From assembly GCA_019058275.1 (NCBI GenBank), contig JAHLVW010000025.1, positions 1-64,000 on the forward strand: a DNA stretch of 64,000 nucleotides. The letters are read 5' to 3'. A program made the translations under genes and the position numbers. This document shows, piece by piece, positions 1 to 8,029 of the stretch. Position 1 is the first letter of the stretch, and each line of letters opens with the position of its first letter. The notes below the pieces were generated by a model. The model did not search any database. It was given only the letters and a program-made list of their open reading frames with translations, and was not told the origin of the DNA. Origin of the DNA: Candidatus Heimdallarchaeota archaeon (GTDB taxonomy: Archaea; Asgardarchaeota; Heimdallarchaeia; JABLTI01).

Positions 1-1
1 G

Positions 2-685
2 CAAATGTGTCTTGGTTTAGTAAAAAGTGGCATCATAAATATAGGATTAGCAATAGGGGCCGATTGTTCGCAAGGTAGACCAGGTGATGCTTTAGAGTAT
101 ACTGCAAGTGCTGGTGCTTGTGCACTCTTAATCGGTATGGATAATATTATTGTAAGTATTGAACATACTGAAAGCTTTACAACAGATACTCCCGATTTCT
201 GGCGAAGAGAAGGAGCAACTTACCCATCACATGGTGGAAGATTTACTGGTGAACCAGCTTATTTTAGGCATATTACAAATGCTGCAGAAAATATCATGCA
301 AAATACAAACACAACACCTGATGATTACGATTATGTTGTATTCCATGAACCTAATTCCAAATTCCCATTAGCTACCGCTAAAAAACTTGGATTTCCAAAG
401 GAAAAAATTGTTCCTAGTTTGACAGTGAGATATATTGGCAATACTTATTCTGCTTCATCAATGATTGGTTTAGCAGCAATTCTTGATATTGCTAAACCTG
501 GTGATAGAATATTAATGGTATCATATGGTTCAGGTTCCGGGAGCGATGCGTTCATTATGAAAGTTGAAGATGGGATAGCTGAAAGCCGAAAAGGTATTCC
601 CAAAGTTCAGGAATATATCGACAACAAGGTTTACTTGGATTATTCGATGTATACAAAACATCGAGGGAAAATAAAGATGAATTAA
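2..685 (+). CDS. HMG-CoA synthase, archaeal type (5'-truncated by window edge)
   Basis: Condenses acetyl-CoA with acetoacetyl-CoA to HMG-CoA, the committed precursor of mevalonate and archaeal isoprenoid lipids. The visible part is the C-terminal two thirds. It has the family segments GADCSQGRPGDALEY, EHTESFTTDTPDFWRREG, and VVFHEPNSKFP, which carries the active-site His. The reading frame is open to the left edge (codon 2-4 is CAA), so the Met at position 5 is internal and the true start lies outside. A thiolase and a DUF35 protein follow within 20 and 2 nt on the same strand. That is the known archaeal arrangement in which the three proteins form one complex that channels acetoacetyl-CoA. 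Function is secure; only completeness is limited. Confidence 0.93.
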   Translation, partial: QMCLGLVKSGIINIGLAIGADCSQGRPGDALEYTASAGACALLIGMDNIIVSIEHTESFTTDTPDFWRREGATYPSHGGRFTGEPAYFRHITNAAENIMQNTNTTPDDYDYVVFHEPNSKFPLATAKKLGFPKEKIVPSLTVRYIGNTYSASSMIGLAAILDIAKPGDRILMVSYGSGSGSDAFIMKVEDGIAESRKGIPKVQEYIDNKVYLDYSMYTKHRGKIKMN

Positions 686-704
686 ATGGAGGAATGAATG
701 TAAA

Positions 705-1868
705 ATGGAAGAAGTAGCAATTGTAGGCGTAGGCAACACAAAAGTTGGTGAATGGTATGATAATAGTCTTCGAGGTTTAACAGACGAAGCAATAGCCAAA
801 ACACTTCAATCAGCGAATATTAGTCCAAAAGAGATTGATGCAACTTTTATAGGATCAATGTCACCTGGTTTATTTAATCAACAAGAGCATATCTCAGCTT
901 TAATTGGTCCTCATTCTGGTATAACTGCACCAGCACTAAGAGTAGAATCTGCTTGTGCAAGTGGTTCTTCAGCATTACGTGTAGCAATGATGTCCATTGA
1001 AGCTGGTTATTATGACACAGCTCTAGTCATAGGTGTTGAAAAAATGACTGATTTGATTGACATTGGAGATGTTACAACAGCTTTAGGAACCGCTTCTGAT
1101 GGTGAATGGGAACTTGGTATTGGTGCCACTTTTCCAGCGCTTTTTGCATTAATAATGAGAGCTCACATGCATAAATATGGAAGTACGTTAGAGGAATATG
1201 CTAGTGTTGCTGTTAAAAATCATAAAAATGGTTCATTAAATCCTGATGCGCAATTTCAAAAACTAATTTCCATGGAAACAGTAATGAATTCTAGAATTAT
1301 TGCAGAACCAATTAGATTATTTGATTGTTCACCTGTTAGTGATGGGGCTGCTGCATTAATCGTTACAAAGAAGGATTTAGCTAAAAAATATACAGATGAT
1401 CCTATATACGTTAAAGGTACAGGGGCAGGAATTGATCACATTGCTATACACAACAGGAAAGATATTACTACATTGGAGTCAACAAAAAGAGCAACAAAAG
1501 AAGCATTTAAACGAGCAAAAATAAAAATCAAAGACATAGACTTCATCGAAGTTCATGATTGTTTTACTATAGCAGAAGTGTTAGCTTTAGAAGACATTGG
1601 TTTCTGTGAAAAAGGCAAAGGTGGGAAGTTCTCACTTGAAGGTGAAACTGCTTTAAACAGCACAATTTCAGTGAATCCAAGTGGTGGTTTGAAAGCAAAA
1701 GGACATCCTGTTGGTGCAACAGGCATCTATCAAGTAATTGAAGTTTTCAAACAGCTTAGGAATGAAGCTGGTAAACGTCAAGTCACAAAGAATGATATTG
1801 GTGTTACACATAACATTGGTGGTTCAGGTGCGACCAGTGTTGTCAATGTTTTTTCCAGAGGTGATTAA
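705..1868 (+). CDS. acetoacetyl-CoA thiolase (archaeal thiolase family)
   Basis: Claisen condensation of two acetyl-CoA to acetoacetyl-CoA, the first mevalonate-pathway step. The 387-residue length is normal for archaeal thiolases. The nucleophilic Cys lies in VESACASGSSALR (about residue 85). The C-terminal HDCF segment (about 285) and GGLKAKGHPVGATG (about 330-343) supply the other active-site residues. The start is the ATG at 705, with the purine-rich GGAGGAAT about 10 nt upstream. It sits between HMG-CoA synthase and the DUF35 gene, which supports a channelling role with the synthase rather than fatty-acid degradation. Confidence 0.92.
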   Translation: MEEVAIVGVGNTKVGEWYDNSLRGLTDEAIAKTLQSANISPKEIDATFIGSMSPGLFNQQEHISALIGPHSGITAPALRVESACASGSSALRVAMMSIEAGYYDTALVIGVEKMTDLIDIGDVTTALGTASDGEWELGIGATFPALFALIMRAHMHKYGSTLEEYASVAVKNHKNGSLNPDAQFQKLISMETVMNSRIIAEPIRLFDCSPVSDGAAALIVTKKDLAKKYTDDPIYVKGTGAGIDHIAIHNRKDITTLESTKRATKEAFKRAKIKIKDIDFIEVHDCFTIAEVLALEDIGFCEKGKGGKFSLEGETALNSTISVNPSGGLKAKGHPVGATGIYQVIEVFKQLRNEAGKRQVTKNDIGVTHNIGGSGATSVVNVFSRGD

Positions 1869-1870
1869 AA

Positions 1871-2278
1871 GTGTCAGTTCCGAGATTTTGGCGAAGAATC
1901 CATTCATTATATAGACTTGAAGGAGTAAAATGTGCTAATTGTGGAAAATTATACTTCCCACAACGAAACAGATGTATTGAATGTAATTCATATGAGAATG
2001 AGGTATTTATTTTCTCAGGGAATGGTAAAATAATCACTTATTCTTGGGTATATACACCTCCTAAAGGATTCAAAGGTAGCATTCCCTATTGCTTAGCAAT
2101 TGTTGAATTGGAAGAAGGGCCAAGATTAACAACACAGATTGTTGCTGCTGAGAAGAAAAAAGTGAAAATTGGTATGCCTGTTGAATTTTCTTTCAGAAAG
2201 ATTTCTGCAGAAGGTGAAGAAGGCGTAATCACATATGGATTCAAATTTAGACCAAAAGGTTACCCTAATAACAAATAG
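1871..2278 (+). CDS. DUF35 OB-fold/zinc-ribbon protein of the thiolase-HMGS complex
   Basis: Small acyl-CoA-binding protein with an N-terminal rubredoxin-like zinc ribbon (CANCG at about residue 19 and CIEC about 17 residues later), followed by an OB-fold (SWVYTPPKGFKG, YCLAIVELEEGPRLTTQI). In characterised archaeal thiolase/HMG-CoA synthase complexes the DUF35 protein bridges the two enzymes and contributes the shared CoA site. The start is GTG at 1871, 2 nt after the thiolase stop, indicating translational coupling. Length (135 aa) fits the family. Confidence 0.88.
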   Translation: MSVPRFWRRIHSLYRLEGVKCANCGKLYFPQRNRCIECNSYENEVFIFSGNGKIITYSWVYTPPKGFKGSIPYCLAIVELEEGPRLTTQIVAAEKKKVKIGMPVEFSFRKISAEGEEGVITYGFKFRPKGYPNNK

Positions 2279-2296
2279 AAATAAACAACAAAAGTC

Positions 2297-2315
2297 GAAG
2301 ATTTTCTTAATCTTC
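2297..2315 (+). terminator. hairpin plus T-rich tract after the mevalonate genes
   Basis: Perfect 7-bp inverted repeat GAAGATT / AATCTTC around a 5-nt loop, followed by a pyrimidine-rich tract (TCTTTCTTCTTTTTC). It lies between the DUF35 stop and the next gene, so it probably ends the HMGS operon transcript. Confidence 0.5.
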
Positions 2316-2332
2316 ATCTTTCTTCTTTTTCT

Positions 2333-5272
2333 TTGAGAAATTTCAAGTTCTTTCGTAAAGCTTTAAATGGCTTTTTCCTTCATAGTAATGAATTAGACTA
2401 CTCTAGGATGGCTGAGCTGAAGTCGATGGGAAAATTCAGAGAGCTTTTAAAATTAAATTGGAAATTTATAGGCTTAAGCAGACGTCTTGCTATTGTTACT
2501 ATAGTTGGTCTAAGTATTAGTGTTGCAATGATTACCCAAAACATCTTCTTCTTGAATAGCTTTAGAAATAATGCATTCGATGAATTTGCAACAAACACAA
2601 CTGAAACATACATTGAAGCAAATGTTGATGGTGTTAGATGGCCTGGATCATCATTAAGGGAAATATTAGAAGCAAATATACGTAATCAACTTAGCGATGC
2701 TGGTTTTTTGCAGAATCAGTTACAGGATCAAGAATGGATTTCTTACCGATTCTTCTATTTATTACTGATTAATGAAAAATATGGGGGTGCAGTTGAATAT
2801 CACGATACTTATATTGTAGGGATTGATCCGACATATCTTAGTTTATTATCAGATTTAATCACTGAAGGGAGAGCGCCAGGAACTGGAGAATTTTGTATTA
2901 TAACTAATTCCAAAACTCTAGAAGAAACAAATCTTGCATTGAATGATACTTTTGGCGCATATATCAAACTTAGTGAGACAAGTACTCCAAGGGACTCCGT
3001 AAACGCACATGCGGGTGAAATGATTGAATTTGCAGGCATCATTAATTTAGATAACTTTACTTTTGGCAATTTACCTATTCCTGATGAATTGCAAACATTG
3101 ATCTCAATGGCTTTGGGATTAGGTAGAGAAATTATTTTAACTAATTTCCAAAAGTTGCCTACTCTCCTAGCACCTATACCTTTTTCCCTTGGTGAATTCT
3201 CTATTTTAGGAAGATTTCTATTTAATCTACAACAATTCGATGTTTTCAGATTAGATGAACACATAGAAAGCTTGCAAATTTTTGTTAATAACATTCAGGA
3301 ATCAATAATTGATGTTGTTGGGACATATTCAACAAATTATGATTTAGCATTAAACTCAAGAATACTTCCACTTCTAGTTACATTTAAGACAGAATTTAGG
3401 ATGTTTCAGATTATTCTGTTAGTATTCATGCTACCAACTTTAGGAATGGCGTTAACTCTAACAGCTTTTGCGAGTAACCAGATTAAGAAGCAAAGAGATC
3501 TTCATGTTTTCAAACTTCATCAAAGAGGTGCTTCAAGACAGATGCTCTTTGGTTTTATGATATTCGAACTGCTTATATTCTCATTACTTGCAGTTTTGGT
3601 TGGTGTATTAATTGGTTGGCCTTATACTCTTATAGCTCTCAAGAGTGATGGGTTCTTTTCATTTACAGGTTCAGCTACAATACCTTCATTACAGGGTAAC
3701 TGGTTGGTTATAGGTTTAATATTGGGTGTAGGATTTGGTATTGCCTTTCTTTCGAACATTTTTTCATTGTGGAGAAAAACAAAGACTTCTGTTGATGAAG
3801 CACTACAAGAGCATGTTGAAAAGAATCCATTTTGGGAACGATTTTACATCGATATATTCCTGTTAATACTTGGTATTCTGATGTGGCTTGTTTCATTCAC
3901 ACAAATAGGTGGTAGTACTGAGTCTGCTATTGAGTTTGCATTTTACTTTGCAGCTCCAGCACCAATATTCATCATTATTGGTAGTATTATGTTTATTACA
4001 AGAATCTACCCCACAGTAATTAAAGGTATATCTGATCTAATCTTCAAAATACCAAAGCTTGAAATTAGTGCCATTTCAGCACGAAATGCTATAAGAAGGA
4101 AAGGCTCTACAAGCAGAACAATCATCTTAATGACATTAACTTTTACGTTAACTGTTGCTTCTATGGTTGTTCCTGATTCATATGAATCATATGACATGGA
4201 AGATTCATATTATAGTCTTGGAGCAGATATTGTCATTAGTGGTATTGATATTCAAACTCCTGACTTCAAAAATACTATTTTAGGATTTGAGGGAGTTGAA
4301 GCAGCTACTTATGTTGGGATATTGGAAATAGTAAATACTGAAAGCGAATTAACATACGCTATAAAGATAATGGGTGTTGAATTAGATAATTTCAGCAAGG
4401 TTGCTTTCCAAGAACCTGAATATACAGATGGAAGAGGTGTTGAAAATCTCATTACTTCAATAAATAATTTCACTGATGTTATTGCACAAAAAGATGTTTT
4501 AGAATTACTTAATCTAGGAAATAATAAGACATTTGTAATGCAAAATTGGCAGGTAATTGGTGAAGATGTTGTATACGCTACTTTCGGTGTTTTGTTTGTT
4601 GATCAATTTGATTATTGGCCAACACTTTATGATAGCATTCCTAGTGCAACTTCTAAACTAATTAATATTGGAATGTTAAGTAATATTTCACTGCCTTTCT
4701 GGATTGCTAGAGAAGACTCTGATGTCGAAGGGAAACTTTTTGTAAAAGTCAAGGAAGGTTATAGTATAAGCGAGCTTGCTGATTCTATTGAAACAAACAC
4801 ATTTCACGAAACAGAAAGTATTGAAGAAATTCTAACGATTTCTGAAGGATCGTTGAAAGCCACAGTATTATTTGGTGCACTTAATACTAGCTTTATCATT
4901 TCCTTGTTCATTTCTTCAGCAACATTGATTATAATGATGATTGTTCAAGGGATTGAACGCGAAAAAGAGATTGCTGTAATGAAATCTTTTGGTATTAAAC
5001 CAAGACAATTATTCACCTTCTTTATTTCAGAAGCAATTATTATTTTGATATTTACTATGATAATTGGTATTGGATTAGGGTTAGGGACGTCAGTAATGAT
5101 CATGAAAGTTCTTAGAATAGGTTCGCTTATTCCAGAACATGAAATGATCTTCCCAATAGTAAAAATAATCTGGACAGCGTTAGCTATATTTGGATCCGGA
5201 TTAGTTAGTACAATTATTCCTATTATTATTAATTCAAGAAAGAAGATAGGAGGTTCGCTAAAGAGCATATGA
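2333..5272 (+). CDS. MacB/FtsX-family ABC transporter permease
   Basis: Large (979 aa) membrane subunit of an ABC system. An N-terminal membrane helix (about 50-70) is followed by a long extracytoplasmic domain (about 75-355). Then come an FtsX-type core of three or four helices (about 360-480), a further pair near 505-560, a second extracytoplasmic domain, and a C-terminal FtsX core (about 850-970) containing IEREKEIAVMKSFGIKPRQLF, the typical FtsX signature. The layout is that of long archaeal/bacterial LolC/MacB-like permeases that act on lipids, lipoproteins or peptides rather than import. The listed start is TTG with no clear ribosome site; the in-frame ATG at 2408 (MAELKSMGK) is a good alternative. 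The stop overlaps the ATPase start by 4 nt. Substrate unknown. Confidence 0.82.
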   Translation: MRNFKFFRKALNGFFLHSNELDYSRMAELKSMGKFRELLKLNWKFIGLSRRLAIVTIVGLSISVAMITQNIFFLNSFRNNAFDEFATNTTETYIEANVDGVRWPGSSLREILEANIRNQLSDAGFLQNQLQDQEWISYRFFYLLLINEKYGGAVEYHDTYIVGIDPTYLSLLSDLITEGRAPGTGEFCIITNSKTLEETNLALNDTFGAYIKLSETSTPRDSVNAHAGEMIEFAGIINLDNFTFGNLPIPDELQTLISMALGLGREIILTNFQKLPTLLAPIPFSLGEFSILGRFLFNLQQFDVFRLDEHIESLQIFVNNIQESIIDVVGTYSTNYDLALNSRILPLLVTFKTEFRMFQIILLVFMLPTLGMALTLTAFASNQIKKQRDLHVFKLHQRGASRQMLFGFMIFELLIFSLLAVLVGVLIGWPYTLIALKSDGFFSFTGSATIPSLQGNWLVIGLILGVGFGIAFLSNIFSLWRKTKTSVDEALQEHVEKNPFWERFYIDIFLLILGILMWLVSFTQIGGSTESAIEFAFYFAAPAPIFIIIGSIMFITRIYPTVIKGISDLIFKIPKLEISAISARNAIRRKGSTSRTIILMTLTFTLTVASMVVPDSYESYDMEDSYYSLGADIVISGIDIQTPDFKNTILGFEGVEAATYVGILEIVNTESELTYAIKIMGVELDNFSKVAFQEPEYTDGRGVENLITSINNFTDVIAQKDVLELLNLGNNKTFVMQNWQVIGEDVVYATFGVLFVDQFDYWPTLYDSIPSATSKLINIGMLSNISLPFWIAREDSDVEGKLFVKVKEGYSISELADSIETNTFHETESIEEILTISEGSLKATVLFGALNTSFIISLFISSATLIIMMIVQGIEREKEIAVMKSFGIKPRQLFTFFISEAIIILIFTMIIGIGLGLGTSVMIMKVLRIGSLIPEHEMIFPIVKIIWTALAIFGSGLVSTIIPIIINSRKKIGGSLKSI

Positions 5273-6135
5273 CAGAAAATAACGTATTCGTTGAATGTCA
5301 AGATTTGATCAAAATCTATGCAGATGAGAAGAATAGAGTTCGAGTTCCTGCCCTTCGCGGGTTAGAAATGAAAGTTTTGAAAGGTGAAATTTCACTTGTC
5401 GTAGGTCCAAGTGGTTCTGGTAAATCTACCCTTCTCAACATTTTAGCTGGTAATTTGAAACCTTCAGCTGGAATCGTTATTGTTGGCGATACTGATATTG
5501 CTAAATTTACTCGAGCGCAAATGGTTGATTACCGTCGTAGAAGAGTAGGAGTTGTTTGGCAATTACCTCAGATGAACCTTGTCTGGGAACTCTCTGCATC
5601 ACAAAACATTCAAGTGCCCATGAGGATTTTAGGTTTAACACGAGAAGAAAGAATGAAGAGAACGAAAGAATTACTGGAAGAAGTGGAATTACTTGATCGA
5701 GCTCATCACAAGCCTACTCAATTATCTGGTGGTGAAATCCAAAGAATCTCTCTTGCAGTAGCATTGGCAAATCACCCCGAATTGGTAGTTTTAGATGAAC
5801 CCACTGGAGAACTTGATTCTCAAACATCTGAAAAAATTGTTGCTTTCTTTGAAAAGATTAACAAAGATCTTGGCGTTACTATGATTCTTGCTACTCATGA
5901 TAGAAGACTTATGGCTAAAGGTTATCGAACAATGTTACTTGTAGATGGTCGAATCACAAGTGTACGACGTGGGTTTGCAGATGAGAGCAATATTCCCGTT
6001 TATAGCGATGCTTTCGGTGCATTACAAATACCAATTAGTCTTCGTGAAACGTTCAAATCTCGAGAAGATATTTTGTTGAGTAGAGAAAACGAAGAGGTAT
6101 TCAAGTTACATGTTCCCAAATTAGAAGATGAATGA
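5269..6135 (+). CDS. ABC transporter ATPase (MacB/LolD type)
   Basis: Nucleotide-binding subunit partnering the upstream FtsX permease; the two overlap in an ATGA. Walker A GPSGSGKST (about residue 45), signature LSGGE (about 155), Walker B VVLDEPTGELDS (about 172-183) and the His-loop ATHD (about 210) are intact. The glutamate after Walker B and the GELDS D-loop place it in the LolD/MacB exporter group. At 288 aa it has a longer C-terminal tail than the usual 220-230 aa, beginning around RRGFADESNIPVY. The tail's role is not evident. Confidence 0.88.
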   Translation: MTENNVFVECQDLIKIYADEKNRVRVPALRGLEMKVLKGEISLVVGPSGSGKSTLLNILAGNLKPSAGIVIVGDTDIAKFTRAQMVDYRRRRVGVVWQLPQMNLVWELSASQNIQVPMRILGLTREERMKRTKELLEEVELLDRAHHKPTQLSGGEIQRISLAVALANHPELVVLDEPTGELDSQTSEKIVAFFEKINKDLGVTMILATHDRRLMAKGYRTMLLVDGRITSVRRGFADESNIPVYSDAFGALQIPISLRETFKSREDILLSRENEEVFKLHVPKLEDE

Positions 6136-6160
6136 TCTTCTCCAAATTCATATCAACTAG

Positions 6161-6178
6161 GTCTCACTTTACTGAGAC
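6161..6178 (+). terminator. GTCTCA/TGAGAC hairpin after the ABC operon
   Basis: Six-bp perfect inverted repeat with a 6-nt spacer, followed by TTCCATTTTTC. A third GTCTCA copy lies about 35 nt downstream. It is placed 25 nt after the ATPase stop, so a transcription end for the ABC operon is the simplest reading. Confidence 0.4.
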
Positions 6179-6313
6179 TTCCATTTTTCATTATTTGCAA
6201 CACTAATTGATAGTCTCAACTTTAGGTAGATTTTATCGAAAATGGGGGTGTTTATATTCATTTTTTGATACCTCTAGGTACTATTTCAAATTATACTCTA
6301 AAGGTCGTTAAAC

Positions 6314-6901
6314 ATGGGATTTCTTGCAAAGCTATTTGGAAAAGCTGAGAAAAAAATTAACATTGCTATGTGTGGTCTTGACAATGCTGGGAAAACATCT
6401 ATTCTCAATTTCTTAAAAAATGGCGAATTTCAAGGAACAATTGCAACTATGGGTGTTAATCATGAGAATTTTAAACTCGGTAAACTCTCTATGTCAGTCA
6501 TGGACCTTGGAGGACAGGAAGTCTTTCGTCCCTTTTGGCCGGGATACATAGAACGTGCTGACATTCTTGTTTTTGTCCTTGATTCAAGTGATGTAACCCG
6601 TTTACCTTTAGCAAAAGATATCTTTCATAAAGCAATTTCTACTTATTGTAACGAAGAAATTCCTATTCTTATTTTAGCAACTAAGCAAGATTTAACTAAT
6701 GTTTGCTCACTTGCATATATTATCCATTTTTTCCAATTAACGAGTTTATTTGAACGAACAATTCATGTTCAAAAAACTTCTGCAAAAACGGGACTTGGGA
6801 TATATGAATCGTTTCAATGGATTCATGATCAAGTAATAAAATCAAAAACACGACGCTCATCAAAAAGCAGTTCACAAATGGCTTTACCACGACCTGGATA
6901 A
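6314..6901 (+). CDS. Arf/Arl-family small GTPase
   Basis: Complete Arf-type G domain: P-loop GLDNAGKTS (about residues 21-29), switch I Thr in ATMGVN, switch II DLGGQEVFRPFWPGY with the Arf-like GGQ, G4 TKQD and G5 TSAKTG. The N-terminus MGFLAKLFGKAEKK has a Gly at position 2 and is amphipathic, like the membrane-binding helix of Arf proteins, but lipidation cannot be judged here. The basic Ser/Arg-rich tail (KSKTRRSSKSSSQ) could also touch membranes. Arf-like GTPases are typical eukaryotic-signature proteins of Asgard archaea. It is monocistronic, with a TATA-like TTTATATT upstream near 6251. Confidence 0.88.
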   Translation: MGFLAKLFGKAEKKINIAMCGLDNAGKTSILNFLKNGEFQGTIATMGVNHENFKLGKLSMSVMDLGGQEVFRPFWPGYIERADILVFVLDSSDVTRLPLAKDIFHKAISTYCNEEIPILILATKQDLTNVCSLAYIIHFFQLTSLFERTIHVQKTSAKTGLGIYESFQWIHDQVIKSKTRRSSKSSSQMALPRPG

Positions 6902-7054
6902 CTTTCAGCCATTTTAACATACTAATGATCAAGCCTTCCATTTACTTTTGGAATAATAATATTCTTATTCTTGGATGACAAAAGGATTATAGGAAAGATT
7001 ATTATTTCCTATATACCTTAAATGTTAATACAACTCCCTAGGAGATATATTCCA

Positions 7055-7258
7055 ATGAGCGGTTCTGAATCTGGAAAAAGTAGTATCATGAAGTATGTAC
7101 CAGAGGAGAGAATGGAATTAAGAGAATTTCTTTTGAAAGTAGGGATAAAAAATTTAGAAAGACATACTATATTGGTTAATGGCACTAGAACTAATCTTAA
7201 GCAGCTTGTTGAAAAAGATGATGAGATTATTGTTCTTCCAATTTTGAAGGGCGGTTAA
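7055..7258 (+). CDS. ubiquitin-like beta-grasp protein (MoaD/ThiS/SAMP type)
   Basis: A 67-residue protein ending in ...VLPILKGG. The C-terminal di-glycine and the preceding DDEIIVLP strand are those of MoaD/ThiS/Urm1-like sulfur carriers and archaeal small modifiers, which are adenylated at the terminal Gly by an E1-like enzyme. The start is the ATG at 7055 because AGGAG sits 10 nt upstream; an earlier in-frame ATG at 7022 lacks one and would add a non-conserved extension. No E1, E2 or MoaE gene is beside it. Whether it carries sulfur or is conjugated to proteins cannot be told. Confidence 0.78.
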   Translation: MSGSESGKSSIMKYVPEERMELREFLLKVGIKNLERHTILVNGTRTNLKQLVEKDDEIIVLPILKGG

Positions 7259-7331
7259 TACACTCCTTTATAGAGGTTAAACAATATACCCTTTCATATT
7301 TGACACTACAGTTGTTGTTGAACTTTCTGCG

Positions 7332-7775
7332 TTAATCCTTGATTATATACTTAAACAAAAACCATGAAGCTACTGTTAATCCTATACCAATTAAACCAAA
7401 CACGAGCTCTTTCCAATCATAATCTCTTGGTGTTCCATATCCTTTGAATAATGCCATGAAGAATAGAATAGGTCCTAGGAAAACAAAGACCATACTGAAT
7501 GTCATTGCAGTACTCATTTTAATTACTACCCAACCAAAACCAGGAGCAGGATTAACATTTTTTGATGCTTTTTTCTTGCGCTTCTTTTTCCTCTTTACTG
7601 GTTGCTCCTCTTTTTTCAACTTCCTTTGTTCTTCCATAATTTCTGCAGCTTGCATTTCTAGTATTAAAGCGTCTTTTTCTTCACTTGATAGAGAAGAAAG
7701 ATCTATTTCTCCTTCCTCGATATCTTCTTCATCTTGCGAAATTATTTCTTCTTCCGAGAAATTGAATGAAACCAT
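7332..7775 (-). CDS. small membrane protein with acidic/basic N-terminal region
   Basis: Unrecognised. The 147 residues start with an acidic stretch (SEEEIISQDEEDIEEGEID) and then a strongly basic patch (KRKKKRKKKASK). Two hydrophobic helices follow (about 85-107 and 122-142) joined by FKGYGTPRDYDWKE, ending in a short basic tail. The charge order suggests a cytosolic N-terminus and a two-helix anchor. It faces the ubiquitin-like gene tail to tail. No function is proposed. Confidence 0.6.
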   Translation of the reverse strand: MVSFNFSEEEIISQDEEDIEEGEIDLSSLSSEEKDALILEMQAAEIMEEQRKLKKEEQPVKRKKKRKKKASKNVNPAPGFGWVVIKMSTAMTFSMVFVFLGPILFFMALFKGYGTPRDYDWKELVFGLIGIGLTVASWFLFKYIIKD

Positions 7776-8029
7776 TATATATCAACCAAAAAGATTGTCT
7801 AACTCAATTATTGATATTTTGAATTAAATGTTTATGTATTTGATTCAAAATGACAATTAAAACAAGATTTTTGAACCGATTATTATGCTTATAATTTGTT
7901 CTTAAGAAAAAAGATTTAGGTATAAAAAAATCTAGCAATTATCATAAGAATAAATCAATAACAGATCAATTGTAGGAGTAGCAACATTTCTCCACCTAAC
8001 AATAGCTCATATTGGATGTGAAATAATAA

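Noticed and set aside
530..799. Antisense open frames overlapping strong genes (for example 530-799, 2809-3294, 16131-16625, 61077-61622)
   Set aside because: They have no family resemblance, oppose conserved coding sequence and are expected by chance in low-stop antisense frames.
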